Origin: an uncultured bacterium
GTDB taxonomy: Bacteria; Actinomycetota; Coriobacteriia; Coriobacteriales; Coriobacteriaceae
DNA: 64,000 bases
Assembly (NCBI GenBank): GCA_905214525.1
Contig: CAJMMN010000008.1
Coordinates: forward strand, 1-64,000
Reading direction: 5' to 3'
In this document: positions 1 through 9,021 of the stretch, one piece after another
Numbering within the stretch: position 1 is the first letter of the stretch
Layout of the letters: each line of letters opens with the position of its first letter
Notes under the pieces: model-generated
What the model was told of the DNA's origin: nothing
The model's database searches: none
The model's input: only the letters and a program-made list of their open reading frames with translations
Made by a program: the position numbers and the translations under genes

Positions 1-182
1 GACTTGCAGCGACGGACCTCGGGACGCTCTTACACCACGTCTGCGCGCGCCACCGTTAGATAAATCGATTTTGAGCCCATTTTCGCTCAGAGCAGGCCGA
101 AAAATATGGCACTTCTTTTGCAACAGTACTCATATTTGGCATTTTTTGACCACGGGGGCCAAAACCATGCCCCAAAACACAA

Positions 183-210
183 AAGGAGGGGCCTCGTAAG
201 GCCCCTCCTT
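183..210 (-). terminator. Rho-independent terminator of the APC permease gene
   Basis: Perfect 11-bp stem (183-193 with 200-210) and a short loop. On the minus strand it is followed by a T-rich tail (TTTTGTGTTTTG). It lies 47 bp past the permease stop. Nothing else was recognised in bases 1-182. Confidence 0.85.
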
Positions 211-257
211 AGGAAAGGGAATCGATTTATTCCACAGCCGTAGATTAATCCTAGCCG

Positions 258-1721
258 CTACTCCATCATATCGAGGACGGAAGGGCGAAGCTCGTTCTCG
301 GCGGCCTCGGGATCGGTCTCGCGCAGGCGGTTGATGTAGCGGTTGTACCACATCACGGCAAGGCCCAAGAAGACAACCACGCCGCCAACGTTGTAGACCA
401 GCGTCAGCCACAGCGGCTGATCGAGCGGAATGGTGCCGCAGATAAGCACGAAGCAGAAGACCACAAGCAGGAATGCGGCAACGACCAGGCCAAAGCGGCG
501 CGAACCCATGCGGAAGCCACGGGGAGCGGCGTCAAAGTTCTTGCGCAGCATAAAGTAGGCAAGCAAAATCAGCAGCGGTGGGAGCAGAGCGGTGGCAGCA
601 GTCATGTTGGTAACGATCATGAGCAGGTCGTCGAGGTTACCGGAGCCCAGGGCCGGAATGATCAGGATGGGGACGACGATGGCGAACTGCAGCCAAGCAG
701 CGCGGGCAGGAATGCCATGCTCGTTGAGCTCGACGATCTTGCTACCAAAGACGCCCTTGGGGATCTCGGTGAAGAAAACCTTGATGGGAGCAGAAGTCCA
801 CATCATGAGGGAGCCCAGCGTGGCGGCGAGAAGGATCAAGCCGATGGCGCGCGTAGACACTTCCATGGGAATGCCAAAGTGGGCAAAGACAGCGCCGAAT
901 ACGTCGAAGATACCGGTGGAGATGGCAACGCCGCCCTCGGGGATGAACAGGTTAACCAGCAGCGAAGCGCCTGCATACAGAAGGCCGATGGTCAGGCCGG
1001 CGATAACGACGGTGCGCACGAAGGCCTTGACGCCACCCTTAAGGTCGTTAAGGAACACGCCGACAGACTCAGCGCCGCCAACGCCCTGGATGATCCAGGC
1101 AAGCGTACCGAAGAAGCCCCACGCAGTTGCGAAGTTGCTCATGTCGGGAGCCATGTTAGCGGGAGTAGGAGCCGTAGCGAACTCAACGCCGCCAAAGGCA
1201 GCAGCCAGGGACAGCAGGATGAACACGGCGGTCAGGCCGAGAGCCGCGGTCGAACCGAAGGAGGAAATGGAGCCGATCCACTTAGCGCCCTTGGTCGAAA
1301 CCCACGTGGCGATAGCAAAGACGACGATCTCGATAATGGTGATCCACAGCTGCGAAAGCTCGGCGTTGGCACCAAAGAACACGTAGCTCGCGTAGATGAT
1401 GACGTTGGGCAGGACGGACGCAAAGAAGAACAGGTTAACGAACCAGTAGCTAAATGCCGTCAGGAACGCCCAGCGACCACCCATCGAGGTCTTAACCCAT
1501 GCGTACACGCCAGACTCGGAGTCCTTGTTGAGGCCGACGAACTCGGCGGTAACCAGGGTATAGGGGACAAAGTACAAAAGCGTGGCGAAGAAGAACGACG
1601 GCGCAGCTGCCAAGCCGATGGCCGCGTTGTTGTTGATGATGTTCTTGATACCGAACACGGCGGCGACCGTCATGCCCAGCAGAGCGAACGAACCAATCGT
1701 TCCTCGTTTTTCAGAGCTCAT
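258..1721 (-). CDS. APC superfamily amino acid permease (glutamate/GABA antiporter-like, YjeM-like)
   Basis: A 487-residue polytopic membrane protein with about 12 hydrophobic segments spread along its whole length. The N-terminal segment MTVAAVFGIKN and the following small-residue-rich helix are typical of the glutamate:GABA antiporter branch of the APC superfamily, so it probably exchanges or imports an amino acid across the cytoplasmic membrane. The start is set at ATG 1721 because the ribosome site GGGAGGG lies directly upstream; an in-frame TTG four codons earlier would overlap that site. It follows the ebgA-ebgC unit in the same direction, but a terminator-like hairpin lies between them, so it is probably transcribed separately. 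The substrate cannot be told from sequence alone. Confidence 0.85.
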   Translation of the reverse strand: MSSEKRGTIGSFALLGMTVAAVFGIKNIINNNAAIGLAAAPSFFFATLLYFVPYTLVTAEFVGLNKDSESGVYAWVKTSMGGRWAFLTAFSYWFVNLFFFASVLPNVIIYASYVFFGANAELSQLWITIIEIVVFAIATWVSTKGAKWIGSISSFGSTAALGLTAVFILLSLAAAFGGVEFATAPTPANMAPDMSNFATAWGFFGTLAWIIQGVGGAESVGVFLNDLKGGVKAFVRTVVIAGLTIGLLYAGASLLVNLFIPEGGVAISTGIFDVFGAVFAHFGIPMEVSTRAIGLILLAATLGSLMMWTSAPIKVFFTEIPKGVFGSKIVELNEHGIPARAAWLQFAIVVPILIIPALGSGNLDDLLMIVTNMTAATALLPPLLILLAYFMLRKNFDAAPRGFRMGSRRFGLVVAAFLLVVFCFVLICGTIPLDQPLWLTLVYNVGGVVVFLGLAVMWYNRYINRLRETDPEAAENELRPSVLDMME

Positions 1722-1751
1722 AAGCCCTCCCAATCATCTGTTAAATGTCAT

Positions 1752-1788
1752 CTAAAACCGTCCGAGCTGCAAGTGCAAACACGGACGG
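1752..1788 (-). terminator. Terminator after ebgC
   Basis: Stem CCGTCCG (1758-1764) with CGGACGG (1782-1788). On the minus strand it is followed by TTTTAG. A second G/C-rich pairing (about 1799-1842) lies just before it, closer to the ebgC stop. It separates the ebg unit from the permease gene. Confidence 0.7.
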
Positions 1789-1874
1789 CGCACCTGCTAA
1801 GGGGAATGGGGAAAAGGGAGTCAACAAAGCCATCCCCCTTAACGGCGCGAAGCAAACGTCCAGGCGGACGAATA

Positions 1875-2330
1875 CTACTTGTTGGGGAAGGAATAACCTT
1901 CGACTGTCACGTGCAGCACCACGACGCGGGGATCCGCGGCATCGGCCACGACACGGTAGGCCTCGTCAATTTCGACGACGGCAACGCCGCCGGTGGGAAT
2001 CGTCACGGTCTCCCCCGTACCCTCAAAGCGCTCGCGATCATCGATATCGCTGTAGGCGCGCGTACAGGTAAGATCGGCCTTGGAAGCCACCTCAACGGTC
2101 AGATTGCCGTCGAGCGGGGCGAGCACGGCATGGTAGCGACGGTGACCGACCAGATCGGCAGTAGCCGCCTCGTGGGCGTTCACCCACCAATACACCAGCG
2201 AGTCGCCGATAGAGTACGCCACATCGTGCTGCAGTTCAGAAACGCCGTCGAGTGCCTGACCGGTACGCATCCACTTCTTGACGGACTTCATCTGGGCGTC
2301 GAAATCGGCACGCGAGTTAAAGATATGCAT
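1875..2330 (-). CDS. ebgC: Beta-galactosidase accessory subunit EbgC (YhcH/YjgK/YiaL family)
   Basis: A 151-residue protein of the YhcH/YjgK/YiaL (DUF386) cupin-like family. In Escherichia coli, EbgC is the small subunit needed for full activity of the Ebg beta-galactosidase. The N-terminal segment HIFNSRADF and a central HRRYHAVLAPLDG-type stretch fit the family, and 151 residues is the expected size. The gene starts 3 bp after the ebgA stop, so the two subunits are almost certainly co-translated. Assignment rests on both family resemblance and this tight linkage. Confidence 0.88.
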   Translation of the reverse strand: MHIFNSRADFDAQMKSVKKWMRTGQALDGVSELQHDVAYSIGDSLVYWWVNAHEAATADLVGHRRYHAVLAPLDGNLTVEVASKADLTCTRAYSDIDDRERFEGTGETVTIPTGGVAVVEIDEAYRVVADAADPRVVVLHVTVEGYSFPNK

Positions 2331-2333
2331 GAC

Positions 2334-5300
2334 TTATGCCTCCTTAATGGGTGCCAGCGCCTGAGCCAGATCGGCAGACGTCAGCGGTCGCAGGGACACC
2401 TCAAAGCTGAAGCTCTCAAAACGGGTGCGATAGGAATCGAGCACCTCGGAACCCCAAGAGTTCGAGCCAAGGCCGAGCAGCTGGTCGTTGATGTTGACCG
2501 TAACCGTGTCGCCCGGGACAAGATCGTAGACATGCTTGGCATTATCGATAGCCTCGCAGCTATAGGGCCATGCGGAGAACGAGAACGGATTGGAAGCGGC
2601 GTCGCTCGGACGCGTCACGACCAGACCGTCACCGTGGCTGGAGCGCAGGGCGACCCAGCGGGTACCCTCGCGGTTGGCGCAGTCCTGGGGCATAACGTAG
2701 GGCGTGAACATGTCGTCGACCGTAGTGCGGTAATGACCGACCGGGTTGGCGCGCAGCGAGTCCGGATAGTTCTCGCCCGGGCCGTGGCCATACCACTCGA
2801 CGGCACGATCACAACCGGGGACCTCGAAGGAGATGCCGATGCGCGGGATAATGTCCGAATAGTCGCCGTAGGGCTCGCCGGAAACCTTGAGGTCGACGCG
2901 GCCACTCGGAAGCACGGTATAGACGAGCTCGACGCGCATGCCGAACGCGCGGACGGGAGGAGCGATACGCTGGCTCACGGTAACGACAACCGCATTGTCG
3001 TCCTGCTTCCAAGAAACATTGCGGGTAGACGTCTGCATCACATCGATGAAGTTATCCTTCCACAGGGAGTCGTACTCCTGGGCGTGGTTATCGACGAGCG
3101 GATGCCAAAAACCAACCTGGGGACCGGAGGTCATGACGTCGCGACCGGATGCCTTCCACTCGCTCACGGTACCGTTGACCTTGCTGAAGGTCAGCTCGCC
3201 GTTGAGGGAGCGAATACGAATCTCCTGCTCGGTCTCCTCGACCGTAAGCTCAGGACGAGTGGGGGCGGCAATTGCCGGCGCCGGATGGTTTGCGATGGCA
3301 AACTGGCTTGCACCCAGTTGGAACATCGGCTCGCACCAGGCGTGAGCCGCCATGGTGTAGGCGTGCACGGTCAGCAGGGTCTCGCCCACTGCGGCCTCGC
3401 GAATCACCAGCGGAAGCTGGACGGACTCGCCGGGGGCAACCGCACCGGGCATGAGCGTCTTGCGGCAGACCACGTCGCCGTCCACCAGGGTCTCCGCCGA
3501 CAGGCAGACATCCTCGAGGGTGGTAAACCAACGCTTGTTGGTGACGGTCAGCTCGCCCGCCTCGGCATCGTAGGCCATGCGAACCGGGCAGATGACCTGG
3601 CCGTACTCGGTAAGGCCCGGGCTCGGCTGCTGCCAGGGGAACACCATGCCGTCGATGCAGAAGTTGCTGTTGTTGGGGTAATCGCCGTTGTCGCCGCCAT
3701 ACATGTCGTAGGCAACGCCGTCCTCGGTCACAGCAGCCAAACCGTGGTCGCACCATTCCCAAATAAACTGGCCTTGGATGCAATCCCAGCGATCGAAGAC
3801 CTCCTGGTACTCGGACAGGCCTCCGGGACCATTACCCATGGAGTGGCCGTACTCGCAGTTGATGCGCGGCTTGGGGAACGGATGCTCGCCAAAGTCGTTC
3901 ATCTGCGACACGCGGGAGTACATGGTGGAAATGATGTCGACGGTATCGGCGTTGCGATCCTCCTCGTAGTGGACCGGACGACCGTCGAGCTCGTGAGCTT
4001 TGGCGTACATCGCGCGGATGTTGCAGCCATAGCCGCTCTCGTTGCCCATCGACCACATGATGATGCACGCGTGGTTGCGTTCCTGCATCACCAGGCGCTC
4101 AACACGGTCAACGTAAGCCGGCTCCCAGGCAGGGTCGTCGGTGACCAGGGCGATATTGCCGATATTCTCGAAGCCGTGGCTCTCCATATCGGTCTCGGCG
4201 ACCAGCATGATGCCGTACTCGTCGCACAGCTCGTAGAAGCGCGGATCGTTGGCGTAGTGGGACGTGCGCACCGCGTTGATGTTGTGCTGCTTCATGAGCT
4301 CCAGGTCGCGGCGCATGCGCTCGAGACCCACGGCGCGGCCCTTGTGATCGTCGTGGTCGTGGCGGTTGACGCCATGCATCTTAAAGTAGGTGCCGTTGAG
4401 GTAGATATGATTGCCCTCGACCGTCACCTCGGCAAGGCCTTGGCGATGCGGAACGTACTCGCTGACCTCGTCGCCGTCGTAGACCTCAAGCGTAAGGTCA
4501 TAGAGGAAGGGGTCCTCGGGGTTCCAGAAGTGGGCATCGGCAACGCTGCACTCGGCATGGCCGTCGACGCACTCGCCCGTAGCGACCACATTCTGGCCAT
4601 CGCTGAGCGTATACACGACGCGACTTGCGCCCTCGGCAACCGTATCGAGCGTGATCAGAGCGGCATCGCCCTCGCGGTGCGTGCGGAACCTAAAGTCGAC
4701 CAGATGCGCGGCGGGACGCTGCATGAGGTACACATCGCGGAAGATGCCCGATGCCCACCACATGTCCTGGTCCTCGATGTAGCTACCATCGCTGTACTGC
4801 AGAACCTTGACCGCAAACAGGTTGTCGCCCTCGACGAGCGCGTCGGTCACGTCAAACTCGGCGGACAGGCGCGAACCCTTGGTCATGCCGATAAACTTGC
4901 CGTTGACATACAGCTCGCCGTAGCTCTCGATACCGTCGAAGCGAATAATCTCGCGAGCGCCGGCAGGCACGGCGGGAAGTTTGACGATGCGCTGGTAGAC
5001 GCCCGTAGGGTCGTCGGAGGGAACGAACGGCTGATCCACCGGGAACGGAAAACCCTCGTCGGTGTAGGCAAGGTTGCCATAGCCGTCTACCTGCCACAGG
5101 TGCGGAACCTCCACGTGATCCCACTCGGGCTTGTACGTGCAAAGTGCTTCGTTGGAGACGGCCGCGGGGCCCTCAAAAAGGCGGAACTGCCACGAGCCGG
5201 ACAGCTGGACAAATCCGCGCGACAGCTCGCGGCTGTACGTAGCGGCGAGATCGGCGGCCTCATAACCCATAAAGTACGCATGGGGTGCCAGGCGGTTCCT

Positions 5301-5342
5301 GTGGGTGAGCGCTTGGTTTTCCCAATCGTTAATGGCGTCCAT
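2334..5342 (-). CDS. ebgA: Beta-galactosidase large subunit EbgA (GH2)
   Basis: A 1002-residue glycoside hydrolase family 2 enzyme that cleaves terminal beta-galactosides in the cytoplasm. The N-terminus (WENQALTHRNRLAPHAYF) and the segment FPVDQPFVPSDDPTG match EbgA/LacZ closely. The sugar-binding, immunoglobulin-like, TIM-barrel and C-terminal beta-galactosidase small-chain domains are in the usual order. The acid/base Glu is E435 in MWSMGNESG and the nucleophile is E497 in INCEYGHSMG. Length is close to E. coli EbgA. The start at 5342 has AAGGAG upstream. Expression is probably controlled by the divergent LacI-type repressor through the operators at 5377-5476. There is no signal peptide, so the substrate must enter the cell first; no sugar transporter is adjacent. 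Confidence 0.95.
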   Translation of the reverse strand: MDAINDWENQALTHRNRLAPHAYFMGYEAADLAATYSRELSRGFVQLSGSWQFRLFEGPAAVSNEALCTYKPEWDHVEVPHLWQVDGYGNLAYTDEGFPFPVDQPFVPSDDPTGVYQRIVKLPAVPAGAREIIRFDGIESYGELYVNGKFIGMTKGSRLSAEFDVTDALVEGDNLFAVKVLQYSDGSYIEDQDMWWASGIFRDVYLMQRPAAHLVDFRFRTHREGDAALITLDTVAEGASRVVYTLSDGQNVVATGECVDGHAECSVADAHFWNPEDPFLYDLTLEVYDGDEVSEYVPHRQGLAEVTVEGNHIYLNGTYFKMHGVNRHDHDDHKGRAVGLERMRRDLELMKQHNINAVRTSHYANDPRFYELCDEYGIMLVAETDMESHGFENIGNIALVTDDPAWEPAYVDRVERLVMQERNHACIIMWSMGNESGYGCNIRAMYAKAHELDGRPVHYEEDRNADTVDIISTMYSRVSQMNDFGEHPFPKPRINCEYGHSMGNGPGGLSEYQEVFDRWDCIQGQFIWEWCDHGLAAVTEDGVAYDMYGGDNGDYPNNSNFCIDGMVFPWQQPSPGLTEYGQVICPVRMAYDAEAGELTVTNKRWFTTLEDVCLSAETLVDGDVVCRKTLMPGAVAPGESVQLPLVIREAAVGETLLTVHAYTMAAHAWCEPMFQLGASQFAIANHPAPAIAAPTRPELTVEETEQEIRIRSLNGELTFSKVNGTVSEWKASGRDVMTSGPQVGFWHPLVDNHAQEYDSLWKDNFIDVMQTSTRNVSWKQDDNAVVVTVSQRIAPPVRAFGMRVELVYTVLPSGRVDLKVSGEPYGDYSDIIPRIGISFEVPGCDRAVEWYGHGPGENYPDSLRANPVGHYRTTVDDMFTPYVMPQDCANREGTRWVALRSSHGDGLVVTRPSDAASNPFSFSAWPYSCEAIDNAKHVYDLVPGDTVTVNINDQLLGLGSNSWGSEVLDSYRTRFESFSFEVSLRPLTSADLAQALAPIKEA

Positions 5343-5376
5343 GGTGATGCTCCTTCGTCATCGTAGTGCTTCTTTG

Positions 5377-5390
5377 TGCAACCGGTTGTC
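5377..5390. promoter_or_regulatory. LacI-family operator 1 (ebg)
   Basis: Palindromic site tgcaaccggttgtc, symmetric core CAACCGGTTG at 5379-5388. It sits just downstream of the predicted -10 of the ebgA promoter, where a bound repressor would block initiation. Confidence 0.85.
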
Positions 5391-5393
5391 CTT

Positions 5394-5423
5394 ATCTTAC
5401 GGGCGGTACAAAAATCTGTGCAA
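5394..5423 (-). promoter_or_regulatory. Predicted ebgA promoter
   Basis: On the minus strand, -35 TTGCAC (5423-5418) and -10 TAAGAT (5399-5394) with 18-bp spacing. The -35 overlaps operator 2 and operator 1 follows the -10, which suits repression by the adjacent LacI-type protein. Confidence 0.6.
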
Positions 5424-5432
5424 CCGGTTGTC
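5419..5432. promoter_or_regulatory. LacI-family operator 2 (ebg)
   Basis: Same 14-bp site as operator 1, symmetric core CAACCGGTTG at 5421-5430, overlapping the predicted -35 of ebgA. Core to core, it lies 42 bp from operator 1. Confidence 0.85.
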
Positions 5433-5463
5433 CGCCGAACGGTCGATTTTGTCGGATTAACGG

Positions 5464-5477
5464 TGCAACCGGTTGTA
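5464..5477. promoter_or_regulatory. LacI-family operator 3 (ebg)
   Basis: Third copy, core CAACCGGTTG at 5466-5475, 45 bp from operator 2. Together the three sites are spaced about four helical turns apart. The rest of the 5343-5718 gap holds no gene; a TATAGT (5653-5658) could be the -10 of the regulator gene, but I see no good -35. Confidence 0.8.
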
Positions 5478-5718
5478 CAACCATGCTACTTATGTCACCC
5501 TAAGCTTAGGTGCACAGCACGGGGCATCGTTCTTGAACTCACAGGCAACTGTCGCGCCTGCCTATGTCTCGCCCATACATGCCGTGCTCAGTCGCAGTTT
5601 GATTGCAAAACGACACCGGTCACCGGATACCATGGACGCCGTTCACGCGCGCTATAGTAATCTGTATCCGCATTAGCCTTTATCGATAGCCCACCGACCC
5701 AATTGCACAGGAGACGCC

Positions 5719-6735
5719 ATGACCCAACCAGCACGCACCGCACCCACGCTTGCCGAGGTTGCTGAAGCTGCCGGTGTTTCGCGCTCCACGGCATCGCGCG
5801 CCCTCAACGACTCCCCCCGCATTAGCGAGGAAACTAAAAAGCGTGTCCGCGCAGCGGCGAAAAAGGTTAACTTCGTTCCCAACGCACGCGGCCGGGCGCT
5901 CGCCGTCGGACGCACGGAAATTATCGCCGTGCTGGCTACCGAGCCTTTGAGCGAGCTGTTTAGCGATCCCACCTACAGTGAGTTTTTAAGCGGCATTACC
6001 GAGGAACTTTCGGAGTCGTCTTACTTGCCCGTGATCTTGCAGGCATCTTCCTCGCATGAGCGCAACCGCGCACGCGAGCATTTTGAGCGCCGCTCGTTTG
6101 ACGCCGTCATCGACGTCTCGCCCTACAAGGGCAGTGAGCTGCTCGAGGTGCTGCGCGAGCTGGGCGTACCCACTGTGTTATGCGGCCAGCTCGAGGGCCA
6201 TCCCTATCGCGACGTGTTCTCGACGGTCTACTCCGACGACGAAGAGGGCGGACGCTTTGCGGCGCTCGCTATGAAAGATCGCGGACGCAAGGACATCGTT
6301 GCCGTGCTGGGGCCGCAGGATAACCCCGCCGTCATCGACCGCCTTCGCGGCTACCGTGCAATTTTGGGCGAAAGCCTTCCGGATGAAAATGTCATCTATA
6401 CCGGATGGAGCAGCGGAGACGGCTACCAAGCCACGCGGCGGTTGCTCGCGCGCGAAATACGTGCCGACGGCGTGCTATGCGGATCGGACCGTATCGCAAC
6501 CGGCGTTATCGCCGCATTCAACGAAGCAGGAATTAGCGTACCCAAAGACGTTTCGGTCGTGGGCTTCGATGACCACGAGGTCGCAGCTCGCAGCGTCCCC
6601 GCGTTGACGACCATTCGTCAGCCGCTTCGCGAGGAAGGCCACATGGCCGCAGGCATTGCGCTCGATATGATCAATGGCGCCGTACCCACCACCACCGTCA
6701 TGCACATGCAGCTCGTTCAGAGAGACTCACTGTAG
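5719..6735 (+). CDS. LacI family transcriptional regulator, likely repressor of ebgAC
   Basis: A 338-residue protein with an N-terminal LacI helix-turn-helix (about residues 8-30: TLAEVAEAAGVSRSTASRAL), the hinge helix, and a periplasmic-binding-protein-like effector domain. It ends in the usual LQLVQRDS-like tail. The start has AGGAGA upstream. It is divergent from ebgA with three CAACCGGTTG palindromes between them, the typical CG-centred operator of this family, so a role as local galactoside-responsive repressor is inferred. The effector is not known. Confidence 0.9.
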   Translation: MTQPARTAPTLAEVAEAAGVSRSTASRALNDSPRISEETKKRVRAAAKKVNFVPNARGRALAVGRTEIIAVLATEPLSELFSDPTYSEFLSGITEELSESSYLPVILQASSSHERNRAREHFERRSFDAVIDVSPYKGSELLEVLRELGVPTVLCGQLEGHPYRDVFSTVYSDDEEGGRFAALAMKDRGRKDIVAVLGPQDNPAVIDRLRGYRAILGESLPDENVIYTGWSSGDGYQATRRLLAREIRADGVLCGSDRIATGVIAAFNEAGISVPKDVSVVGFDDHEVAARSVPALTTIRQPLREEGHMAAGIALDMINGAVPTTTVMHMQLVQRDSL

Positions 6736-6741
6736 GAAACT

Positions 6742-6785
6742 GGGCCGGGCTTTCCGCTAGGCTGCTTTAGCGGAAAGCCCGGCCC
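6742..6785. repeat. 18-bp perfect inverted repeat after the lacI-type gene
   Basis: Arms 6742-6759 and 6768-6785 are perfectly complementary with an 8-nt loop. It follows the regulator stop by 6 bp. There is no T-run on the plus strand, so it is not a classical intrinsic terminator; it may act as a 3' stabilising hairpin. Confidence 0.75.
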
Positions 6786-6808
6786 ATTCCGAACGCCGAT
6801 TCTGGGAT

Positions 6809-6879
6809 GTACTTTCCGCCAGAAGCTCAACCGGAAAGTGCGACCCGTTATTTGGCTGGATTCTGGGTCGCAGTTTCCG
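6809..6879. repeat. REP-like palindrome with CAGTTTCCG half sites, copy 1
   Basis: Left arm CGGAAAGTGCGACCC (6832-6846) pairs with GGGTCGCAGTTTCCG (6865-6879) with one mismatch. An additional half site (TTCTGGGATGTACTTTCCG, 6810-6828) precedes it. A related palindrome is at 54388-54435. Both lie between genes. Confidence 0.65.
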
Positions 6880-6917
6880 CGACGTCCGGTCACCCTATGC
6901 CCTCGCAACCTCGGCGT

Positions 6918-6954
6918 ATAAAAAACGAGGGAAAGCACACGTCCTTCCCTCGTT
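6918..6954 (-). terminator. aspS terminator
   Basis: Stem AACGAGGGAA (6924-6933) with TTCCCTCGTT (6945-6954), followed on the minus strand by a run of T (TTTTTTATA). It lies 23 bp after the aspS stop. Confidence 0.9.
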
Positions 6955-6977
6955 ACGGGCAATATGTAGCCGCTTGC

Positions 6978-8765
6978 CTACATCAAGCGCAGGCTGACGT
7001 CCTTGAGCTGGGCGCCGGAAACGGCACTCGGGGCGCCCGACATGAGGTCGGAGCCGCTGGCCGTCTTGGGGAACGCCATGACGTCGCGGATGGAGTCGGA
7101 ACCGGTGAGCAGCATGCACACGCGGTCCAGGCCCAGAGCAAAACCGCCCATCGGGGGCGCACCAAACTTGAGCGCCTCCATGAGGAAGCCGAACTGCGAC
7201 TCGGCGCGCTCCTCGGTAAAGCCCAGGAGCTTGAGCATGGACATCTGCATCTCGGCGTTGTGGATACGCATACCGCCGCCGCCGGCCTCAAAGCCGTCCA
7301 TGACAAAGTCGTAGGTGCAAGAACCGGCTGCCAACGGATTGGCCTCGATCTTGGCGATGTCGGTCTCGGTCGGCAGGGTGAAGGGCTGGTGCTCGGCAGC
7401 GTAAGCCTTGCGGTCCTCGTCCCAGTGGAACAGCGGGAAGTTGACGACCCACAGGAAGTCGTGGCCCTCGCGCTTGATCTCGAGCGCGTTAGCCATGTGG
7501 GAACGCATGCCGCCCAGGATCTCGTCGGAAAGCAGGCGCGGGCCGGCGGCGAACATCACAAGGTCGCCGGGCTCGACGTCCATGCGCTCGCGCAGGGCAG
7601 CCATCTCCTCGTCCGAGAAGAACTTGACGATGGGGCTGTTGATGGAGCCGTCCTCGCGGAATGCGATCCAGGCCAGGCCCTTGGCGCCAAACGTGGAAGC
7701 CACGCCGGCAAGCTTATCGATCTTGGCGCGAGCCCAGGCACCGGCGCCCTTGGCGTTGATGGCCTTGACAACCGAGCCCTCCTCGTTAGCGGCAGTCGCG
7801 AAGACCTTGAACTTGGAGTTGGCAAAGATGTCGGTCAGGTCGACCAGGTGCATGCCGTAGCGAGTATCGGGCTTGTCGGAGCCATAGGTGTCCATGGCCT
7901 CCCAATAGTCCATGCGACGCAGCGGCGTGGGCATCTCGACACCCATGCGGCCGAAGGCGTCGGCCAGGACCTCTTCGAGCGCGCTCATAACGTCGTTCTG
8001 GTCCACGAAGGACATCTCGATATCGACCTGGGTGAACTCGGGCTGACGGTCGGCACGCAAGTCCTCGTCGCGGAAGCACTTGGCAACCTGATAGTAGCGC
8101 TCGACGCCACCGACCATAAGCAGCTGCTTCAGGAGCTGCGGGGACTGCGGCAGGGCATAGAAGTTGCCCGGCTGGATGCGGCTGGGGACGATGAAGTCGC
8201 GGGCGCCCTCGGGCGTGGACTTAAACAGGGAGGGCGTCTCGACCTCCATGAACTCACGGTTGTGCAGCGCCTCGCGAATGGCAAAGGTAAAGTCGGAGCG
8301 CAGCTTGAGGTTGGCCATCATCTCGGGACGACGGAGGTCCAGATAGCGATAGCGCAGGCGGGTGTCCTCGCTGGTCTCGATGCCGTCCTCGATCTGGAAC
8401 GGCGGGGTGACGGAAGTGTTGAGCACCTCGGCATGATCGGTCAGGACCTCGATCTCGCCGGTCGCGAGCTTGGTGTTGGTGGTCTCCTCGCCACGGGCGC
8501 GCACGACGCCGTGAATCTTGATGGGCCACTCGGGACGCATGGTCTCGGCGATCTTAAAGGCATCGCCGTCGGAATGCTCGGGGTCGAAGGTGAGCTGCGT
8601 GATGCCCTCGCGATCGCGAAGGTCGCAGAAGATAAGGCCGCCGTGGTCGCGGCGACGGCTCACCCAACCGGTGAGGGTGACTTCTTCGCCCACGTTCTCG
8701 AAGCGAAGCTCGCCGCAGGTACGGGTGTGCATGGAATGCTCGTCAATGGGACGGGTCTGGCTCAT
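6978..8765 (-). CDS. aspS: Aspartyl-tRNA synthetase
   Basis: A 595-residue class II synthetase that charges tRNA-Asp in the cytoplasm. Order of parts: N-terminal OB-fold anticodon-binding domain (TLTGWVSRRRDHGG), catalytic core with motif 2 (FRDEDLRADRQPEFTQVD), the bacterial GAD insertion, and motif 3 (GGFALGLDRV) near the end. Length is normal for the bacterial type. AGGAGG lies upstream of the ATG. Whether it also charges tRNA-Asn cannot be decided here. It stands alone with its own terminator. Confidence 0.97.
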   Translation of the reverse strand: MSQTRPIDEHSMHTRTCGELRFENVGEEVTLTGWVSRRRDHGGLIFCDLRDREGITQLTFDPEHSDGDAFKIAETMRPEWPIKIHGVVRARGEETTNTKLATGEIEVLTDHAEVLNTSVTPPFQIEDGIETSEDTRLRYRYLDLRRPEMMANLKLRSDFTFAIREALHNREFMEVETPSLFKSTPEGARDFIVPSRIQPGNFYALPQSPQLLKQLLMVGGVERYYQVAKCFRDEDLRADRQPEFTQVDIEMSFVDQNDVMSALEEVLADAFGRMGVEMPTPLRRMDYWEAMDTYGSDKPDTRYGMHLVDLTDIFANSKFKVFATAANEEGSVVKAINAKGAGAWARAKIDKLAGVASTFGAKGLAWIAFREDGSINSPIVKFFSDEEMAALRERMDVEPGDLVMFAAGPRLLSDEILGGMRSHMANALEIKREGHDFLWVVNFPLFHWDEDRKAYAAEHQPFTLPTETDIAKIEANPLAAGSCTYDFVMDGFEAGGGGMRIHNAEMQMSMLKLLGFTEERAESQFGFLMEALKFGAPPMGGFALGLDRVCMLLTGSDSIRDVMAFPKTASGSDLMSGAPSAVSGAQLKDVSLRLM

Positions 8766-9021
8766 ACCAGTGATCCTCCTTTATGGATCTGTGCCGCCCC
8801 GTGTCGTTCCGGGCGGCGTCGTACAGATTTGCCCAGCCTGCGTAAACCGCGCAGCCAGGCATGGCGTTCTATCTTATCGCACCTGTGTCGATGTGCCGCG
8901 GAAAAGTAGCTCATGCCCAAAGACTTGACGGAGACGAAACAATTGGTGCACCGCGGCCGTCGCCAAGGCGTGCCACGTGCGACAATGTGCCCCAATACAA
9001 CTGCACTCGGAAAGGCCCGCC

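Noticed and set aside
717..5366. A very long open frame (about 1549 codons) on the plus strand, antisense to the permease and ebgA.
   Set aside because: It runs across two well-supported genes and their control region; its product is low in complexity and matches nothing. Long antisense frames are common in GC-rich genomes.
8766..9021. A T-box or other riboswitch upstream of aspS, and likewise of hisS, serS and metG.
   Set aside because: No T-box core or long folded leader could be found; the ribosome sites lie close to simple leaders.
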